Positions 28,523 through 37,925 of a DNA stretch of 40,401 bases are shown piece after piece. A program made the position numbers and the translations under genes. The notes beneath the pieces are model-generated. The model saw only the letters and a program-made list of their open reading frames with translations, was not told the DNA's origin and ran no database searches. Source of the DNA: Alteromonas sp. ALT199 (lineage in GTDB: Bacteria > Pseudomonadota > Gammaproteobacteria > Enterobacterales > Alteromonadaceae); assembly GCF_018619335.1 (NCBI RefSeq), contig NZ_JAHHDX010000135.1, positions 1 through 40,401 on the forward strand. Direction: 5' to 3'. Every line of letters starts with the position of its first letter. Within the stretch, counting starts at the first letter, position 1.

Positions 28523-29591
28523 AAAACTAAGTTTGGCCAGCAAGCGTGCATTGGAACGAGGATATGATGCACAAGGCCCAGAATGGATGACAGAGTTTGA
28601 TGTTAAGCCTTTAAAAGGTGACTTTGCTTTTGAAGAAGGCGTAATAAGGCGTGATCCCTCTTCCGTAATAAAGGTAGAGGGGGTTTATCACTGCTGGTAT
28701 ACCCGGGGCGAGGGCGAGACAGTTGGCTTTAGTTCAAGCAATCCAAACGACAAGGTTTTTCCTTGGGACTTAACGTCGGTATGGCACGCATCTTCTACAG
28801 ATGGTGAAACTTGGACGGAACATGGTGTGGCTATTGATCGCGGAGAAGCGGGTAATTATGACGACCGAGCAGTATTTACGCCAGAAGTTCTAGCGCACGA
28901 GGGCAAGTACTATCTTGTCTATCAAACCGTGCAAGCGCCTTATAATAACCGACAGTTTGAGCATATAGCGATAGCGGTTGCAGATACACCTTTTGGACCC
29001 TGGGAGAAATCGCGTGAGCCAATATTATCACCAGCGCAAGATGGGGAATGGTTGGGTACACAAGATAATCGATTCCAAGTGAAATCGAAAGGAAGCTTTG
29101 ATAGTCACAAGGTGCACGACCCTTGTTTGGTGTTTTTTCGAGATAGGTTTTACCTTTACTACAAAGGCGAAACGATGGGCGAAGGAATGAACATGGGAGG
29201 TAGGGAAATAAAACATGGTGTTGCCATTTCAGATTCGCCTCTTGGACCTTACATAAAATCTGAATACAACCCTATATCTAACAGCGGTCATGAAGTGGTG
29301 GTGTGGAATTATGGCCACGGCATAGTCTCACTTTTGACGACCGATGGGCCTGAGAAAAATACTATTCAGTTTGCCGAAGATGGCATCAACTTCGACATTA
29401 AAGCTTATGTCAAAGGGGCGCCTGAAGCCATTGGTCTTTATAGAGATGGCGAAGCAGATACTCCCCCTCCAGGACTTAGTTGGGGACTTTGCCACAAATA
29501 CGACGCAAGTTGGAACTGGAACTATATATGTAAATTTATTCCTCGTAAGCAAGTATTGGATGCGGGAACATTCCAAAATGCAGCAAGTTAA
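28515..29591 (+). CDS. GH117 alpha-1,3-(3,6-anhydro)-L-galactosidase (neoagarobiose hydrolase)
   Basis: This 358-residue five-bladed beta-propeller hydrolase releases 3,6-anhydro-L-galactose from the non-reducing end of neoagarooligosaccharides. It closely resembles characterised neoagarobiose hydrolases (Saccharophagus, Zobellia). Recognisable stretches are the N-terminal helix with [68 protein letters not shown] and [13 protein letters not shown]. No signal peptide is present, so it acts in the cytoplasm after uptake of small oligosaccharides. The ATG at 28515 has GGAGG upstream and overlaps the kinase stop (ATGAGTAA), implying translational coupling. Confidence 0.95.
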   Translation: MSKKLSLASKRALERGYDAQGPEWMTEFDVKPLKGDFAFEEGVIRRDPSSVIKVEGVYHCWYTRGEGETVGFSSSNPNDKVFPWDLTSVWHASSTDGETWTEHGVAIDRGEAGNYDDRAVFTPEVLAHEGKYYLVYQTVQAPYNNRQFEHIAIAVADTPFGPWEKSREPILSPAQDGEWLGTQDNRFQVKSKGSFDSHKVHDPCLVFFRDRFYLYYKGETMGEGMNMGGREIKHGVAISDSPLGPYIKSEYNPISNSGHEVVVWNYGHGIVSLLTTDGPEKNTIQFAEDGINFDIKAYVKGAPEAIGLYRDGEADTPPPGLSWGLCHKYDASWNWNYICKFIPRKQVLDAGTFQNAAS

Positions 29592-29703
29592 GTACCGGAG
29601 TTAAACCAAATTTACACATTAAAAACTGTATAGAACGTGAGCGTTTGAACTGCTACAAACTAAGCGCTCTCGCACTACGTTGGATATGAAAAAGGGGGCT
29701 AAA

Positions 29704-30561
29704 ATGAACCAAGTTGCATACTGTGAGCCTTATTGTATAGAAGATGGCGATGAGTTCGAGGTTCATCATGTCAAGTTTGCAGAAGACGAACCGTACGAGT
29801 GCTCGACCCACTTCCATCAAGTTCATGAGTTCATCATATTTGAAGAAATTGAGGGGAACTACTTTTATAGCCAAGGCGAATCTGAACTGCATGACGCTGA
29901 TATTGTTTTCACCCCCGCAGCAGAAACTCATAACTTTGAGTGCAGCCAAAGAGCTAAGTCTTGGTTTATCGTGCAGTTCAAGCCAGAGGTGCTCGAAGGG
30001 AGCAACATTGCAGAAGTGAGTGCTTTTTTCAATCAAGGCTTACATCTACGCTTACCTAACAAACGCATTCGAGAAATCCAACAACAGGTAAAGTGGTTAT
30101 ACGAGAGTTATCATCACAATCCTTTGAGCCCGAGAAGTAAGTCGTTGCTGCATTTACTTATTAGTACTATCGCTGAATACGGCACGTCGGTCGAAACTAA
30201 CCAAACGCTACCTATCACTCGTTCACCTTTATATGAAAAAATGCTACCGCTCATTAAGTTGTTCGAAAGCAAAACTACGGTGGATCTATCCGTCACTGAA
30301 GCGGCAAAATTGTGTCACCTATCTCCCTGTCATTTTTCAAGGATGTTCAAACATATTTTCAAAGTTAATTACTCTGAATACACTATGAAACACAAATTAC
30401 ACAGCGCTGCGCGACTACTTAGTCAATCAAGTCTATCTATCACGCAAATTGGTTACGACTTGAATTTTTCCAGCCCATCGCACTTTATTTCACAGTTTAG
30501 AAAAAACTTCTCCGTTACACCTCGCCAGTACCGCTCTTCGTTTACAAGTAAGGCGTGGTGA
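29704..30561 (+). CDS. AraC-family regulator with cupin sensor domain
   Basis: The protein has about 285 residues. An N-terminal cupin-like ligand domain contains the histidine-rich STHFHQVHEF (about 33-42). The C-terminal double helix-turn-helix (about 185-285) has LSVTEAAKLCHLSPCHFSRMF and the AraC signature ITQIGYDLNFSSPSHFISQFRK. It is probably a sugar-responsive activator. The ATG at 29704 follows AAAGGGGGCT at good spacing, so upstream TTG and ATG codons were rejected. It sits between the GH117 operon and the P450 set. The P450 promoter lacks the GntR palindrome, so it may be the P450 activator. Confidence 0.9.
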   Translation: MNQVAYCEPYCIEDGDEFEVHHVKFAEDEPYECSTHFHQVHEFIIFEEIEGNYFYSQGESELHDADIVFTPAAETHNFECSQRAKSWFIVQFKPEVLEGSNIAEVSAFFNQGLHLRLPNKRIREIQQQVKWLYESYHHNPLSPRSKSLLHLLISTIAEYGTSVETNQTLPITRSPLYEKMLPLIKLFESKTTVDLSVTEAAKLCHLSPCHFSRMFKHIFKVNYSEYTMKHKLHSAARLLSQSSLSITQIGYDLNFSSPSHFISQFRKNFSVTPRQYRSSFTSKAW

Positions 30562-30711
30562 TACCAAAATTTTATCATTAACACTGCGCACTATAATTAC
30601 GTCATTTTCGTGATACTTTTCTGCAAAAAGCTGCCATTAATATCAAGCGTATGTTGCTAGAGTTTCCCCATACGTAATGCCTTATTAAAAGGCTTTGATG
30701 GGGAACAATCA

Positions 30712-32019
30712 GTGCAACCGAGTAAATGTAGCAACAACCACCAAGAACCTTTAAGGTGCGACAGCGACAGCGTTGCGCCTAGCCAAGCGCGCGAAATTAC
30801 CACCGAAAAGTGTCCGTTCTCTAACTTTGATGAGAACAAAGTTGGACAGTTTAAGGATTCATTTAGTTTACTGCGTCAAAATCAAGGATTTTTAGACATT
30901 GATGATCAAAATGACCCAGTAAAAATGGTGCTGGGCCTAAAAGAAGTGAGAAAAGCCGCGCACAACTGGAATTTATTCCAATCTGAAGCAAAGCCTGGAA
31001 GAATAGTTGTCCCCTCTGAAGTCTCTATTCGAGACATACGCCAAATACCCTTTGAACTTGATCCGCCATCACATAAATACTTCAGAAGTTTATTAGAGCC
31101 TTGGTTTAAAAGACCCTCCACCCTGGAGTATCAAGATAAGCTAGGGGCGATTGTTGAGCATGTGGTAAGTCAAACAATTAATGATGGCACGGCTCATAAA
31201 AACAAGCAGAATAGTTATGATGCAGTAACTGATATAGCGTTAACGATTCAATCTCGCGCGCTTTCAGTGCTCTTGAACGTTCCCATGGATGAAGCAAAAA
31301 CGTGGATAAGTTGGGGAACGCACGTTTTCAGGAGCAATGATAATCCTCTTGATGCAGAAAAAGCGGACGTACTTTACGACTACTTGGATGCTCAAATACA
31401 AAAAGCTAAAGGCGCACCAAGAGATGACATTTATGGTTTATTACTGAATGCAAAGGTAGAGGGGAGGGCCCTTTCTGATGAAGAGATTAAAGGGATTTTG
31501 GTCTTAACGTTTGCCGGTGGGAGGGATACCGTGATCAACTCGCTTACTAATACGCTAGCTTATTTTTCCGATAATCCAGATGCGCTCAATTTTATTAATC
31601 AGCATCCTGAGCACCTAAATTCTGCGGTTGAAGAGCTGTTTCGTTACTTCTCCCCTCTTACTCATATGGGTCGTGTAGCTACGGCAGAAGGAGAGGTTGC
31701 AAAGCAACATATTCCTGATGATTCCCGTATTTCTCTTTGCTGGGCTTCGGCAAATCGCGATGAGACAGTTTTCGATACACCCAATAACCTAGTTTTAACC
31801 CGCAAGACGAACCCCCATGTGGCTTTTGGATTTGGTATACACAATTGCCTAGGTGCCACTCACGCGCGCGCACTGATGCGCATTTGGGTGAAGGAACTCG
31901 CCCACAGGGTGGCCAAAGTAGACGTTATTGAAGCCACTGAAAATATTGAGCAGTGGGGGGGCGTGAAGCGCAAAGTTGGTTTTCAAACTTTGCTTGTTCG
32001 GTTAACTGGACGCGTTTAA
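30712..32019 (+). CDS. Cytochrome P450, probable 6-O-methyl-D-galactose demethylase (CYP236A-like)
   Basis: This is a soluble class I P450 of 435 residues. The I-helix FAGGRDTVIN, the ExxR motif in EELFRYF and the heme-binding loop FGFGIHNCLG (Cys379) are all intact. Marine agar- and porphyran-degrading bacteria are known to use a P450-ferredoxin-reductase trio of this kind to demethylate 6-O-methyl-D-galactose, yielding galactose and formaldehyde. The neighbouring GH117 and the ferredoxin and reductase genes make this the best call. The CYP236A subfamily name is from memory and was not checked by alignment. The GTG start has GGGGAA upstream. A gap of 57 bases separates it from the ferredoxin. 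Confidence 0.85.
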   Translation: MQPSKCSNNHQEPLRCDSDSVAPSQAREITTEKCPFSNFDENKVGQFKDSFSLLRQNQGFLDIDDQNDPVKMVLGLKEVRKAAHNWNLFQSEAKPGRIVVPSEVSIRDIRQIPFELDPPSHKYFRSLLEPWFKRPSTLEYQDKLGAIVEHVVSQTINDGTAHKNKQNSYDAVTDIALTIQSRALSVLLNVPMDEAKTWISWGTHVFRSNDNPLDAEKADVLYDYLDAQIQKAKGAPRDDIYGLLLNAKVEGRALSDEEIKGILVLTFAGGRDTVINSLTNTLAYFSDNPDALNFINQHPEHLNSAVEELFRYFSPLTHMGRVATAEGEVAKQHIPDDSRISLCWASANRDETVFDTPNNLVLTRKTNPHVAFGFGIHNCLGATHARALMRIWVKELAHRVAKVDVIEATENIEQWGGVKRKVGFQTLLVRLTGRV

Positions 32020-32076
32020 GAAACTTTTGAAAATGGCGTGTTTTTGTTAAGTCACACTGACTACATGGAGAATCTA

Positions 32077-32388
32077 ATGATTAACGTAACTTTTTTAACA
32101 GCAGATGGCGAGAAAATAAAAACTCAAGGGCTAGCTGGATCTGTAATGGGGCTGGCTGTTGAACATGATGTGCCTGGAATAGGTGGAGACTGTGGCGGCG
32201 TTTGTTCTTGTGCTACCTGTCATGTACATGTGGCAAAAAAAGACTTAGCTAGGGTAGGTGAAGCCAGCGAAATAGAAAAAGATATGTTAGAGCTCACCGA
32301 CGACGTATCGGAGGCAAGCAGGCTTTGTTGTCAAATTACACTATCTGAAGATATTGATGGGCTTGAAGTGAAAGTAGTAAGGGAGTAA
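32077..32388 (+). CDS. 2Fe-2S ferredoxin (putidaredoxin type), P450 partner
   Basis: This 103-residue electron carrier has the adrenodoxin/putidaredoxin cysteine pattern C-x5-C-x2-C in GDCGGVCSCATC, plus the distant Cys in SRLCCQI. It passes electrons from the flavoprotein reductase to the P450. The ATG at 32077 follows GGAG at good spacing. An in-frame GTG at 32038 would add an unneeded 13 residues. It starts 57 bases after the P450 and ends 3 bases before the reductase start. Confidence 0.93.
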   Translation: MINVTFLTADGEKIKTQGLAGSVMGLAVEHDVPGIGGDCGGVCSCATCHVHVAKKDLARVGEASEIEKDMLELTDDVSEASRLCCQITLSEDIDGLEVKVVRE

Positions 32389-32391
32389 TAC

Positions 32392-33863
32392 ATGAACTTC
32401 TCAGAAGTAGTCGCGGGCACAAGGCAAACTATATCCAGTGACAACAATATAGATGAAGGAGAAAGCAAAAATGACGGGCTGCAGCGATGCGTAATTGTTG
32501 GTGCGAGTCACGCAGGAGTGAACTGCGCTTTTGCATTACGTAAGCAAGGTTTTGAAGGCTCAATAGTAGTCATCGATACTGACGAGTACTTGCCCTATCA
32601 TCGTCCGCCGTTGTCTAAAGCCTACCTCGATACGCCTGTAGATGAGCCGCCTTTGAAAATTAAGTCTGAAAATGCTTACGCGAAAGCCAATATAACCTTG
32701 ATGCTAGGTTTTAAAGTGATGGATGTTAACGTTCACAATAAGCTGCTGGATATGCATCTGTTGAAGACCCTACGACAAAGCGTTCATTAACCTACACCTA
32801 CTTAGTACTAGCGACGGGGGCAAGCCCTGTAATCCCGCCAATTAAAGGACTAAATATCAAAATTCAGGATGTTAGAAAAAAACCGTCGACTAACATTTTG
32901 GTAATGCGCAACGCGGATGACGCGATAGCATTGAAATTACTCATAAACAATACGCATAAAACGAAGCAAGAGTTTCATGCGCTAGTCTTAGGAGCTGGCT
33001 ATATTGGTCTGGAAACAGCAGCATCACTTCGAAAAATAGGCGCTGAAGTTACGGTTATTGAAAGAGCGCGACGCCCTCTTGCACGAGTAGCGAGTGAAGA
33101 AGTATCGAAGTTTATAAGCGCCTTACATAGCAACCGAGGGGTAAACCTCATCTGCAATGATAGTGTTATAGAGCTCTCACAAAATTCCAACACAAAGGGA
33201 GGTAGCGCTAGCTACCAAGTTCTATGCAAAAGCGGCGCGAAATATAATGTTGATTGCCTAATTGTTGGGGTGGGTGTCATAGTTCATACAGACCTTGCGC
33301 AACATGCAGCCTTACAGCTAGATGAAGGATATATTCGTGTAGATGGGAGGATGAAAACCAGTAATTCAAACATTTGGGCTATTGGTGATTGCACGGTATT
33401 TGAACACCATGAATACGGTGACAGCACCCATATAGAATCGGTACAAAATGCTGTAGATCAGGCTAAAATCGCCGCAGAGTCTATTGCCAGTAGCGCTAAA
33501 GAATATAGCCAAACCGCTGATGTTGAACTTCCTTCTTCAACGCTTGAGCAGTTTAATATTGATGCTTCTCGTTCAACCCCAAGTCGATACAATGCAACGC
33601 CGTGGTTTTGGTCAGATCAGTTTGATAGCAAATTGCAAATAGCCGGCTTAATTAAAAATACAGACAACCAAATTACGCGATTTGATTCAGATAGAGAGTG
33701 CTCTATTTGGCATTTTGAAGGCGATGTACTGCGCTGCGTTGAAGCAATCAATTCGCCCAAAGCCTATGTGCTTGGAAGTAAATGGATCGCTGAGAAAATT
33801 AATATAGATAAAGCCCAACTGGCGGATACGTCGGTAAGCTTAATCTCGCTAAACGCCCCTTAA
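32392..33863 (+). pseudogene. Ferredoxin reductase (FAD, NAD(P)H), frameshifted
   Basis: This is a flavoprotein reductase for the P450 ferredoxin, split over two frames. The first part (32392-32790) has the FAD motif VIVGASHAGVN and PYHRPPLSKAYL. The second, in another frame, begins about 32757 with YTYLVLATGASPVIPP. It continues with the NAD motif LGAGYIGLETA (about 32986) and IWAIGDCT (about 33375), ending at 33863. Neither half alone makes an enzyme. Adding one base near 32755-32762 restores a continuous frame of about 490 codons with no other stop. No slippery sequence is present. It is either a true one-base deletion or a sequencing error. The start is an ATG with GGGAG upstream. Confidence 0.88.
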
Positions 33864-33953
33864 GATTTAGGTAACAAAAACTAAACCAGAAGCTCATCCA
33901 AATGTTGCAACCAATGTGTTGATAAATTATTTAATTATTGTTGTTTAATGTAA

Positions 33954-33965
33954 ATTGTATACAAT
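33954..33965. promoter_or_regulatory. Putative GntR operator upstream of the FG-GAP lipoprotein
   Basis: A perfect palindrome, ATTGTATACAAT, lies 88 bases before the lipoprotein ATG. The TA centre and arms match the other copies in this locus and resemble the general TTGGTATACCAA-like operators of UxuR/FadR-type GntR proteins. Confidence 0.62.
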
Positions 33966-34053
33966 GTGGGGGTTCGGAAAGGATGCAGAGGATAGTAGAA
34001 AATGCAAAGTCCTCTGAGTGCATAAAGGGTTGTCTTCAAGAAAAGGTGAAAGT

Positions 34054-36804
34054 ATGGGGCGCAAGATAGTGCAGACGTTAGCAATTGCTAGCGGTATGGC
34101 TTTATTGGCGGGATGTGGTGCAGGAAATCATGCTACCTCAGTTGCGAATAAGAACTCTGCGTATAGCAACAAGTCATCCGAGAGTACAGAGGCAGCACCT
34201 GCGCGCCCTTTAGAATTTACCATCAATATCGAAAGTGCGGGTCCAAAGCGCATTACTTTCGTGGTAGATAACCCAGCGTCTTACGCAAGTCTTTCGCTTT
34301 ATCAAGGCCCTAAAATACTTGCTGATAATTTAAATGTATCAGAACAAGGTCATCAGGTTATTAGTACATTAATCGACTTAGACAAAACCGGCGAAGTCAC
34401 GCTAAGCCTACGAACATTGAATACGCCACTAAAAGTAATTTCGTGGCATATCGAAAATACTTCTATTGAAGCGCTTCCCAATTTTATAGATAGCACTGAG
34501 GCTGCAGGGATAGCGAAGGTAAAGTCTTTAAAATATGGCGGGCCAAGCGTTGCCGATATTGATCAAGATGGCGACTATGATTTTATTGTTAATAATCACA
34601 ATGCTGAGACCAGTAAAGTCTATATGAATAATGGCGACGGTACAGTTACCCAGCACCCCACAGCACTCTCTCGTTGGTTTATGCAGGATCTCCATGGCAC
34701 TGCGTTAGGTGATTATGATAAGGACGGCGACCTTGATTTGTTTCTAAGCCGCGGCGGCGGCAATGGTAAAAACCCCTCGGTGTCCTATTTCTATTTGAAC
34801 GATGAAATGAACTTAGTTCGGTTCACCGGTGATGCGGGAATCAACATGGGAGGCAGAGGTCGAGGGGCGCGATGGATAGATATGGACCTAGACGGCGATC
34901 TCGATTTATTTATCATGAACGAAACAAGTTTATTTAAAAAGTCGCCGCAACATTTATTTTTTGAAAATGTTGGAAATGGAAGATTTAATCAACGAAGAGT
35001 TGATGGGCTTGAAGATATAAGAGCGTCGCGCACCACAGTAACTGACTTTAATCGAGACGGTATCGACGACATTATCATGTACAGTCCCTTGTCGCTTTGG
35101 CAAGGAAATGGTGACTTTTCCTATACTGATGTCTCTGAAATGTTGCCAGCTTCACTTGCTGATCTTAGAGGTGTTATGGCAATTACCGATATAGATATTG
35201 ATAACGACGGCGATTTGGATCTGTATTTGGCCAGAGGTAAAAAGTTCGAGCACGGTTTTGGTGAAAATCCATCCGTCGATTTTGACCCAATTGAAAAAAG
35301 CTTTTCAATTAAAACGAGAGGGTATAACGGTTCTGATGCGTTTGGTTTTACCGCCGAAGGCAACATTCTATTGACTAATTATTACTTCTTAGGTCAACAA
35401 GGCTTCAGGGGAAAAGATTATCCTTTATACCTTGGTAGCAACAAGCAACCACATATTGTTCCTTCAGGCGGCGAGTTCACCTTTAACGCATCTATGGCAG
35501 AGGGCTGGCCTTCAAAGCGAGAAGAAAATGGGGTGTATTTTGGTGTCGACGAAGAAGGAAAATGGAAGGCTGAGTTAGTAAGAAACGGCAATATATTTTG
35601 GTCTTACTTTTTTACCCTAAAAGGCGTTGAAACCGCTGAGACCGCGTTTGAACCAGAAAATCGCAACGAGGATGACGTTCTGCTAGAAAACAAAGGCGGG
35701 AAGTTTGTCGATGTTTCTGAGCGGTGGCGTATCCCTAAGGGTGGAAACGCACTGGGTGTGACTACGGGTGATTTCAATAATGATGGCTTTCAGGATCTAT
35801 TTGTTTATCGTTGGGGGCGGGTAGATAAGCGTATTGCAGACAGTATGCTTATTAACTCAGGTGCTACGGTGGGCAATACTGAAACACAAAATGCAGTTAC
35901 TAAGCATAGTGGTAATGAGCAGCAACGATATTTTGAAATGACAACAATGCATGGTGCAAGCGACCATGGTGGGCCTGGCTTTGGCGATATGGGTCAGGCT
36001 TTTGACTTTAACTTAGATGGACGGGTTGATTTACTCTCAGGAAGTGAACACGGGTATTGGAATTTATTCACCAATGACTCTAGTACTTCTGCAAACTATG
36101 CACTCATAAACGTAGGGTACTCACCAATTGAAAACGTTGATGCGATAGGCGCACATGTTGAATTAGAAACAACTAACGGCAAACAATTTCGTCGCGTGGG
36201 TTCCGCTGGGGAGGTTTTCTCACAGAGCTTTTTAAATATTGCGCACTTCGGCCTAGGGGCCTCTCATCGAGTTAAAAAAGTTACCGTGCGCTGGCGAAAC
36301 GGTGAAACCACTGAGATAACTCAACCACAGCATAATACTGTACTTAGTGTAGGCGTTGAAAAGCCTGTACACCCCTCTGTGCATCCAGTCATTAAGCAAC
36401 TTAATTCAAGCGGTGAAAGCAGCGAAAATTTGCGTGAACCATTTATTCGTATACTACAAAAAGGTGAACTTGATAGAAAAGGTATCAAAATTGGCGAGCC
36501 TCTTCATATTAAAGCGCAATACTACGCGGGGGGAAGGCATCGAGTAGTCGCAGCAGATGAAGGTGGAGTGCAATTCTGGCTTCGTCACCAAACGCCCAGC
36601 AATGTCCCAGTAGAGGATCGAGTCGCTGTTGATAGCGCTGCTCTCTATAACGTTACCGGGCAAGCAAATGTAGTTATTTCAACTGAGGGGCTAGTACCTT
36701 CAGACTCCTTACCGAAAGGGCACTACTATATGCTACGTGCAATATTCACTTCAAGTGATGGGAATATGTATGAAGACGCAATAGGCAAAGTGAAACTCTA
36801 TTAA
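34054..36804 (+). CDS. FG-GAP/VCBS-repeat lipoprotein with ASPIC/UnbV domain (CRTAC1-like)
   Basis: This is a 916-residue envelope protein. The lipobox LLAGC (Cys at about residue 22) follows a hydrophobic signal, so it is lipid-anchored in the periplasm or at the cell surface. At least six FG-GAP calcium-binding repeats of the D-x-D-x-DGDxD type are visible, such as DYDKDGDLDLF, DMDLDGDLDLF, DIDNDGDLDLY and DFNNDGFQDLF, suggesting a beta-propeller. Around 690-770 is an ASPIC/UnbV domain (IGAHVEL, HFGLGASHRVKKVTVRW). Its role is unknown; carbohydrate binding or sensing is a guess. The ATG at 34054 follows AAAAGGTGAA, and a GTG twelve codons upstream is rejected because it would precede the signal peptide. 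Confidence 0.9.
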   Translation: MGRKIVQTLAIASGMALLAGCGAGNHATSVANKNSAYSNKSSESTEAAPARPLEFTINIESAGPKRITFVVDNPASYASLSLYQGPKILADNLNVSEQGHQVISTLIDLDKTGEVTLSLRTLNTPLKVISWHIENTSIEALPNFIDSTEAAGIAKVKSLKYGGPSVADIDQDGDYDFIVNNHNAETSKVYMNNGDGTVTQHPTALSRWFMQDLHGTALGDYDKDGDLDLFLSRGGGNGKNPSVSYFYLNDEMNLVRFTGDAGINMGGRGRGARWIDMDLDGDLDLFIMNETSLFKKSPQHLFFENVGNGRFNQRRVDGLEDIRASRTTVTDFNRDGIDDIIMYSPLSLWQGNGDFSYTDVSEMLPASLADLRGVMAITDIDIDNDGDLDLYLARGKKFEHGFGENPSVDFDPIEKSFSIKTRGYNGSDAFGFTAEGNILLTNYYFLGQQGFRGKDYPLYLGSNKQPHIVPSGGEFTFNASMAEGWPSKREENGVYFGVDEEGKWKAELVRNGNIFWSYFFTLKGVETAETAFEPENRNEDDVLLENKGGKFVDVSERWRIPKGGNALGVTTGDFNNDGFQDLFVYRWGRVDKRIADSMLINSGATVGNTETQNAVTKHSGNEQQRYFEMTTMHGASDHGGPGFGDMGQAFDFNLDGRVDLLSGSEHGYWNLFTNDSSTSANYALINVGYSPIENVDAIGAHVELETTNGKQFRRVGSAGEVFSQSFLNIAHFGLGASHRVKKVTVRWRNGETTEITQPQHNTVLSVGVEKPVHPSVHPVIKQLNSSGESSENLREPFIRILQKGELDRKGIKIGEPLHIKAQYYAGGRHRVVAADEGGVQFWLRHQTPSNVPVEDRVAVDSAALYNVTGQANVVISTEGLVPSDSLPKGHYYMLRAIFTSSDGNMYEDAIGKVKLY

Positions 36805-36851
36805 AACTGGCTTGCAATCAAATTTAATTAAATGACTTAAGGGGTAATCTT

Positions 36852-37856
36852 TTGCTAGGACAAAACCTATGGACGTTCAAGATTGACGAAAGTTGGGGGG
36901 AACATGACCCGACCAAACCTAAACCTGAAAATGCACACGCACTGGCTTTTTTAGACGACAGATTGCTACTGGTTACCGACCATACAGATCACAATGTTAT
37001 CGAGTATAACAATCAGGGAAAAGTGGTGAATACATGGGGAAAGCAATGGCCAGGCGCTCATGGTATTAAGGTAGTAGGTAAAGGTAACACATCGGCTATT
37101 TTTATAGTTGATAGTGGTTGGGTGGTAAATCCTAATTGGGATGGACAGAGCTACGATAAATGGGATTCGCCCTACAATAAAATGCTTCGCCAGGCTGGCT
37201 CTATCGCGAAGCTAGATGCGCAAGGGAAAGTACTGTTCTCAATTGGGCATCCTCAAACCATAGGGGTTTATAGTAGCGATATGCCTTATAACCCTACTGA
37301 TATCGCTGTGAGTGAGAAAGGTGACTTGTATATTGTAGATGGCTACGGTAGCGACTTTATATTACAGCACGACAAGCATGGACGTTTTATACGAAAATTC
37401 GCAAATGGAAGTGCTAATAGCGAAGAAAACATTAAAAATGGTCACGGCATTACTTTCGACTATCGAGGTAACGAACCTTTACTACTAGTGAGTTCGCGGG
37501 CCGATCATTGTTTAAAATGGTATACGCTTGACGGTGAGTTCGTGCGTACGTTGCATGTGCCAGGCGCCTTTATTCATGCGCCTATTTTTAACGAACATCA
37601 CATGATTGCTACAGTGTGCTGGACAGGCGATCCTTCAAAACCAGAAGATAACTCGGGCGTCATTTGTATTTTTGATGAAAATGATACTCTGGTATCGGTT
37701 CTAGGGGGCGATCTTCCAAGCGATGGTCAGCCCGTGAAAAGTGACCAAAAGCATTTCTTTCATTGTCATGGTATCGAGCAAGACCAACAAGGCAATTTAT
37801 ATTTAGCACAGTGGAAGGCAAACGGGCTTCATCCACTGCGTTTACAACGGTGTTAA
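36852..37856 (+). CDS. NHL-repeat six-bladed propeller, peptidyl-alpha-hydroxyglycine lyase-like
   Basis: This is a 334-residue soluble protein without a signal peptide. NHL-type blades start with His or Asp motifs: AHALAF (His29), AHGIKV (His70), PTDIAVSEKGDLYIVDGYGS (Tyr145), GHGITF (His188) and HCHGIEQD (His296). The arrangement of His29/70/188/296 and Tyr145 resembles the zinc site and catalytic Tyr of peptidyl-alpha-hydroxyglycine alpha-amidating lyase, which splits a carbinolamide. The true substrate here is unknown. It starts with TTG after AAGGGG, as no better start exists. It lies 47 bases after the lipoprotein gene and is probably co-transcribed with it. Confidence 0.82.
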   Translation: MLGQNLWTFKIDESWGEHDPTKPKPENAHALAFLDDRLLLVTDHTDHNVIEYNNQGKVVNTWGKQWPGAHGIKVVGKGNTSAIFIVDSGWVVNPNWDGQSYDKWDSPYNKMLRQAGSIAKLDAQGKVLFSIGHPQTIGVYSSDMPYNPTDIAVSEKGDLYIVDGYGSDFILQHDKHGRFIRKFANGSANSEENIKNGHGITFDYRGNEPLLLVSSRADHCLKWYTLDGEFVRTLHVPGAFIHAPIFNEHHMIATVCWTGDPSKPEDNSGVICIFDENDTLVSVLGGDLPSDGQPVKSDQKHFFHCHGIEQDQQGNLYLAQWKANGLHPLRLQRC

Positions 37857-37892
37857 AAGGAAAAATAGCCAGTACCTAGGCTACAGGCTATT
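37857..37892 (-). terminator. Possible terminator of the dioxygenase gene
   Basis: A 7-bp stem AATAGCC / GGCTATT (37864-37870 and 37886-37892) with a 15-base loop is followed on the minus strand by a short T-run. It lies between the two converging genes. The large loop makes it only moderately convincing. Confidence 0.4.
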
Positions 37893-37925
37893 AAACAAAA
37901 GCAAAGGTATCTATTCAGTCTCCGA

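Noticed and set aside
30557..30567. TGGTGATACCA inverted repeat at the end of the AraC gene
   Set aside because: It overlaps the stop codon, has a 3-base centre unlike the other sites, and has no second copy.
30679..30693. GCCTT-ATTAA-AAGGC hairpin just before the P450
   Set aside because: The stem is only 5 bp with three T residues after it, too weak to call a terminator or attenuator.
32740..32790. Programmed ribosomal frameshifting in the ferredoxin reductase
   Set aside because: No slippery heptamer, shift-prone codon run or downstream structure was seen, and this family is not known to use recoding. A deletion or sequencing error is simpler.
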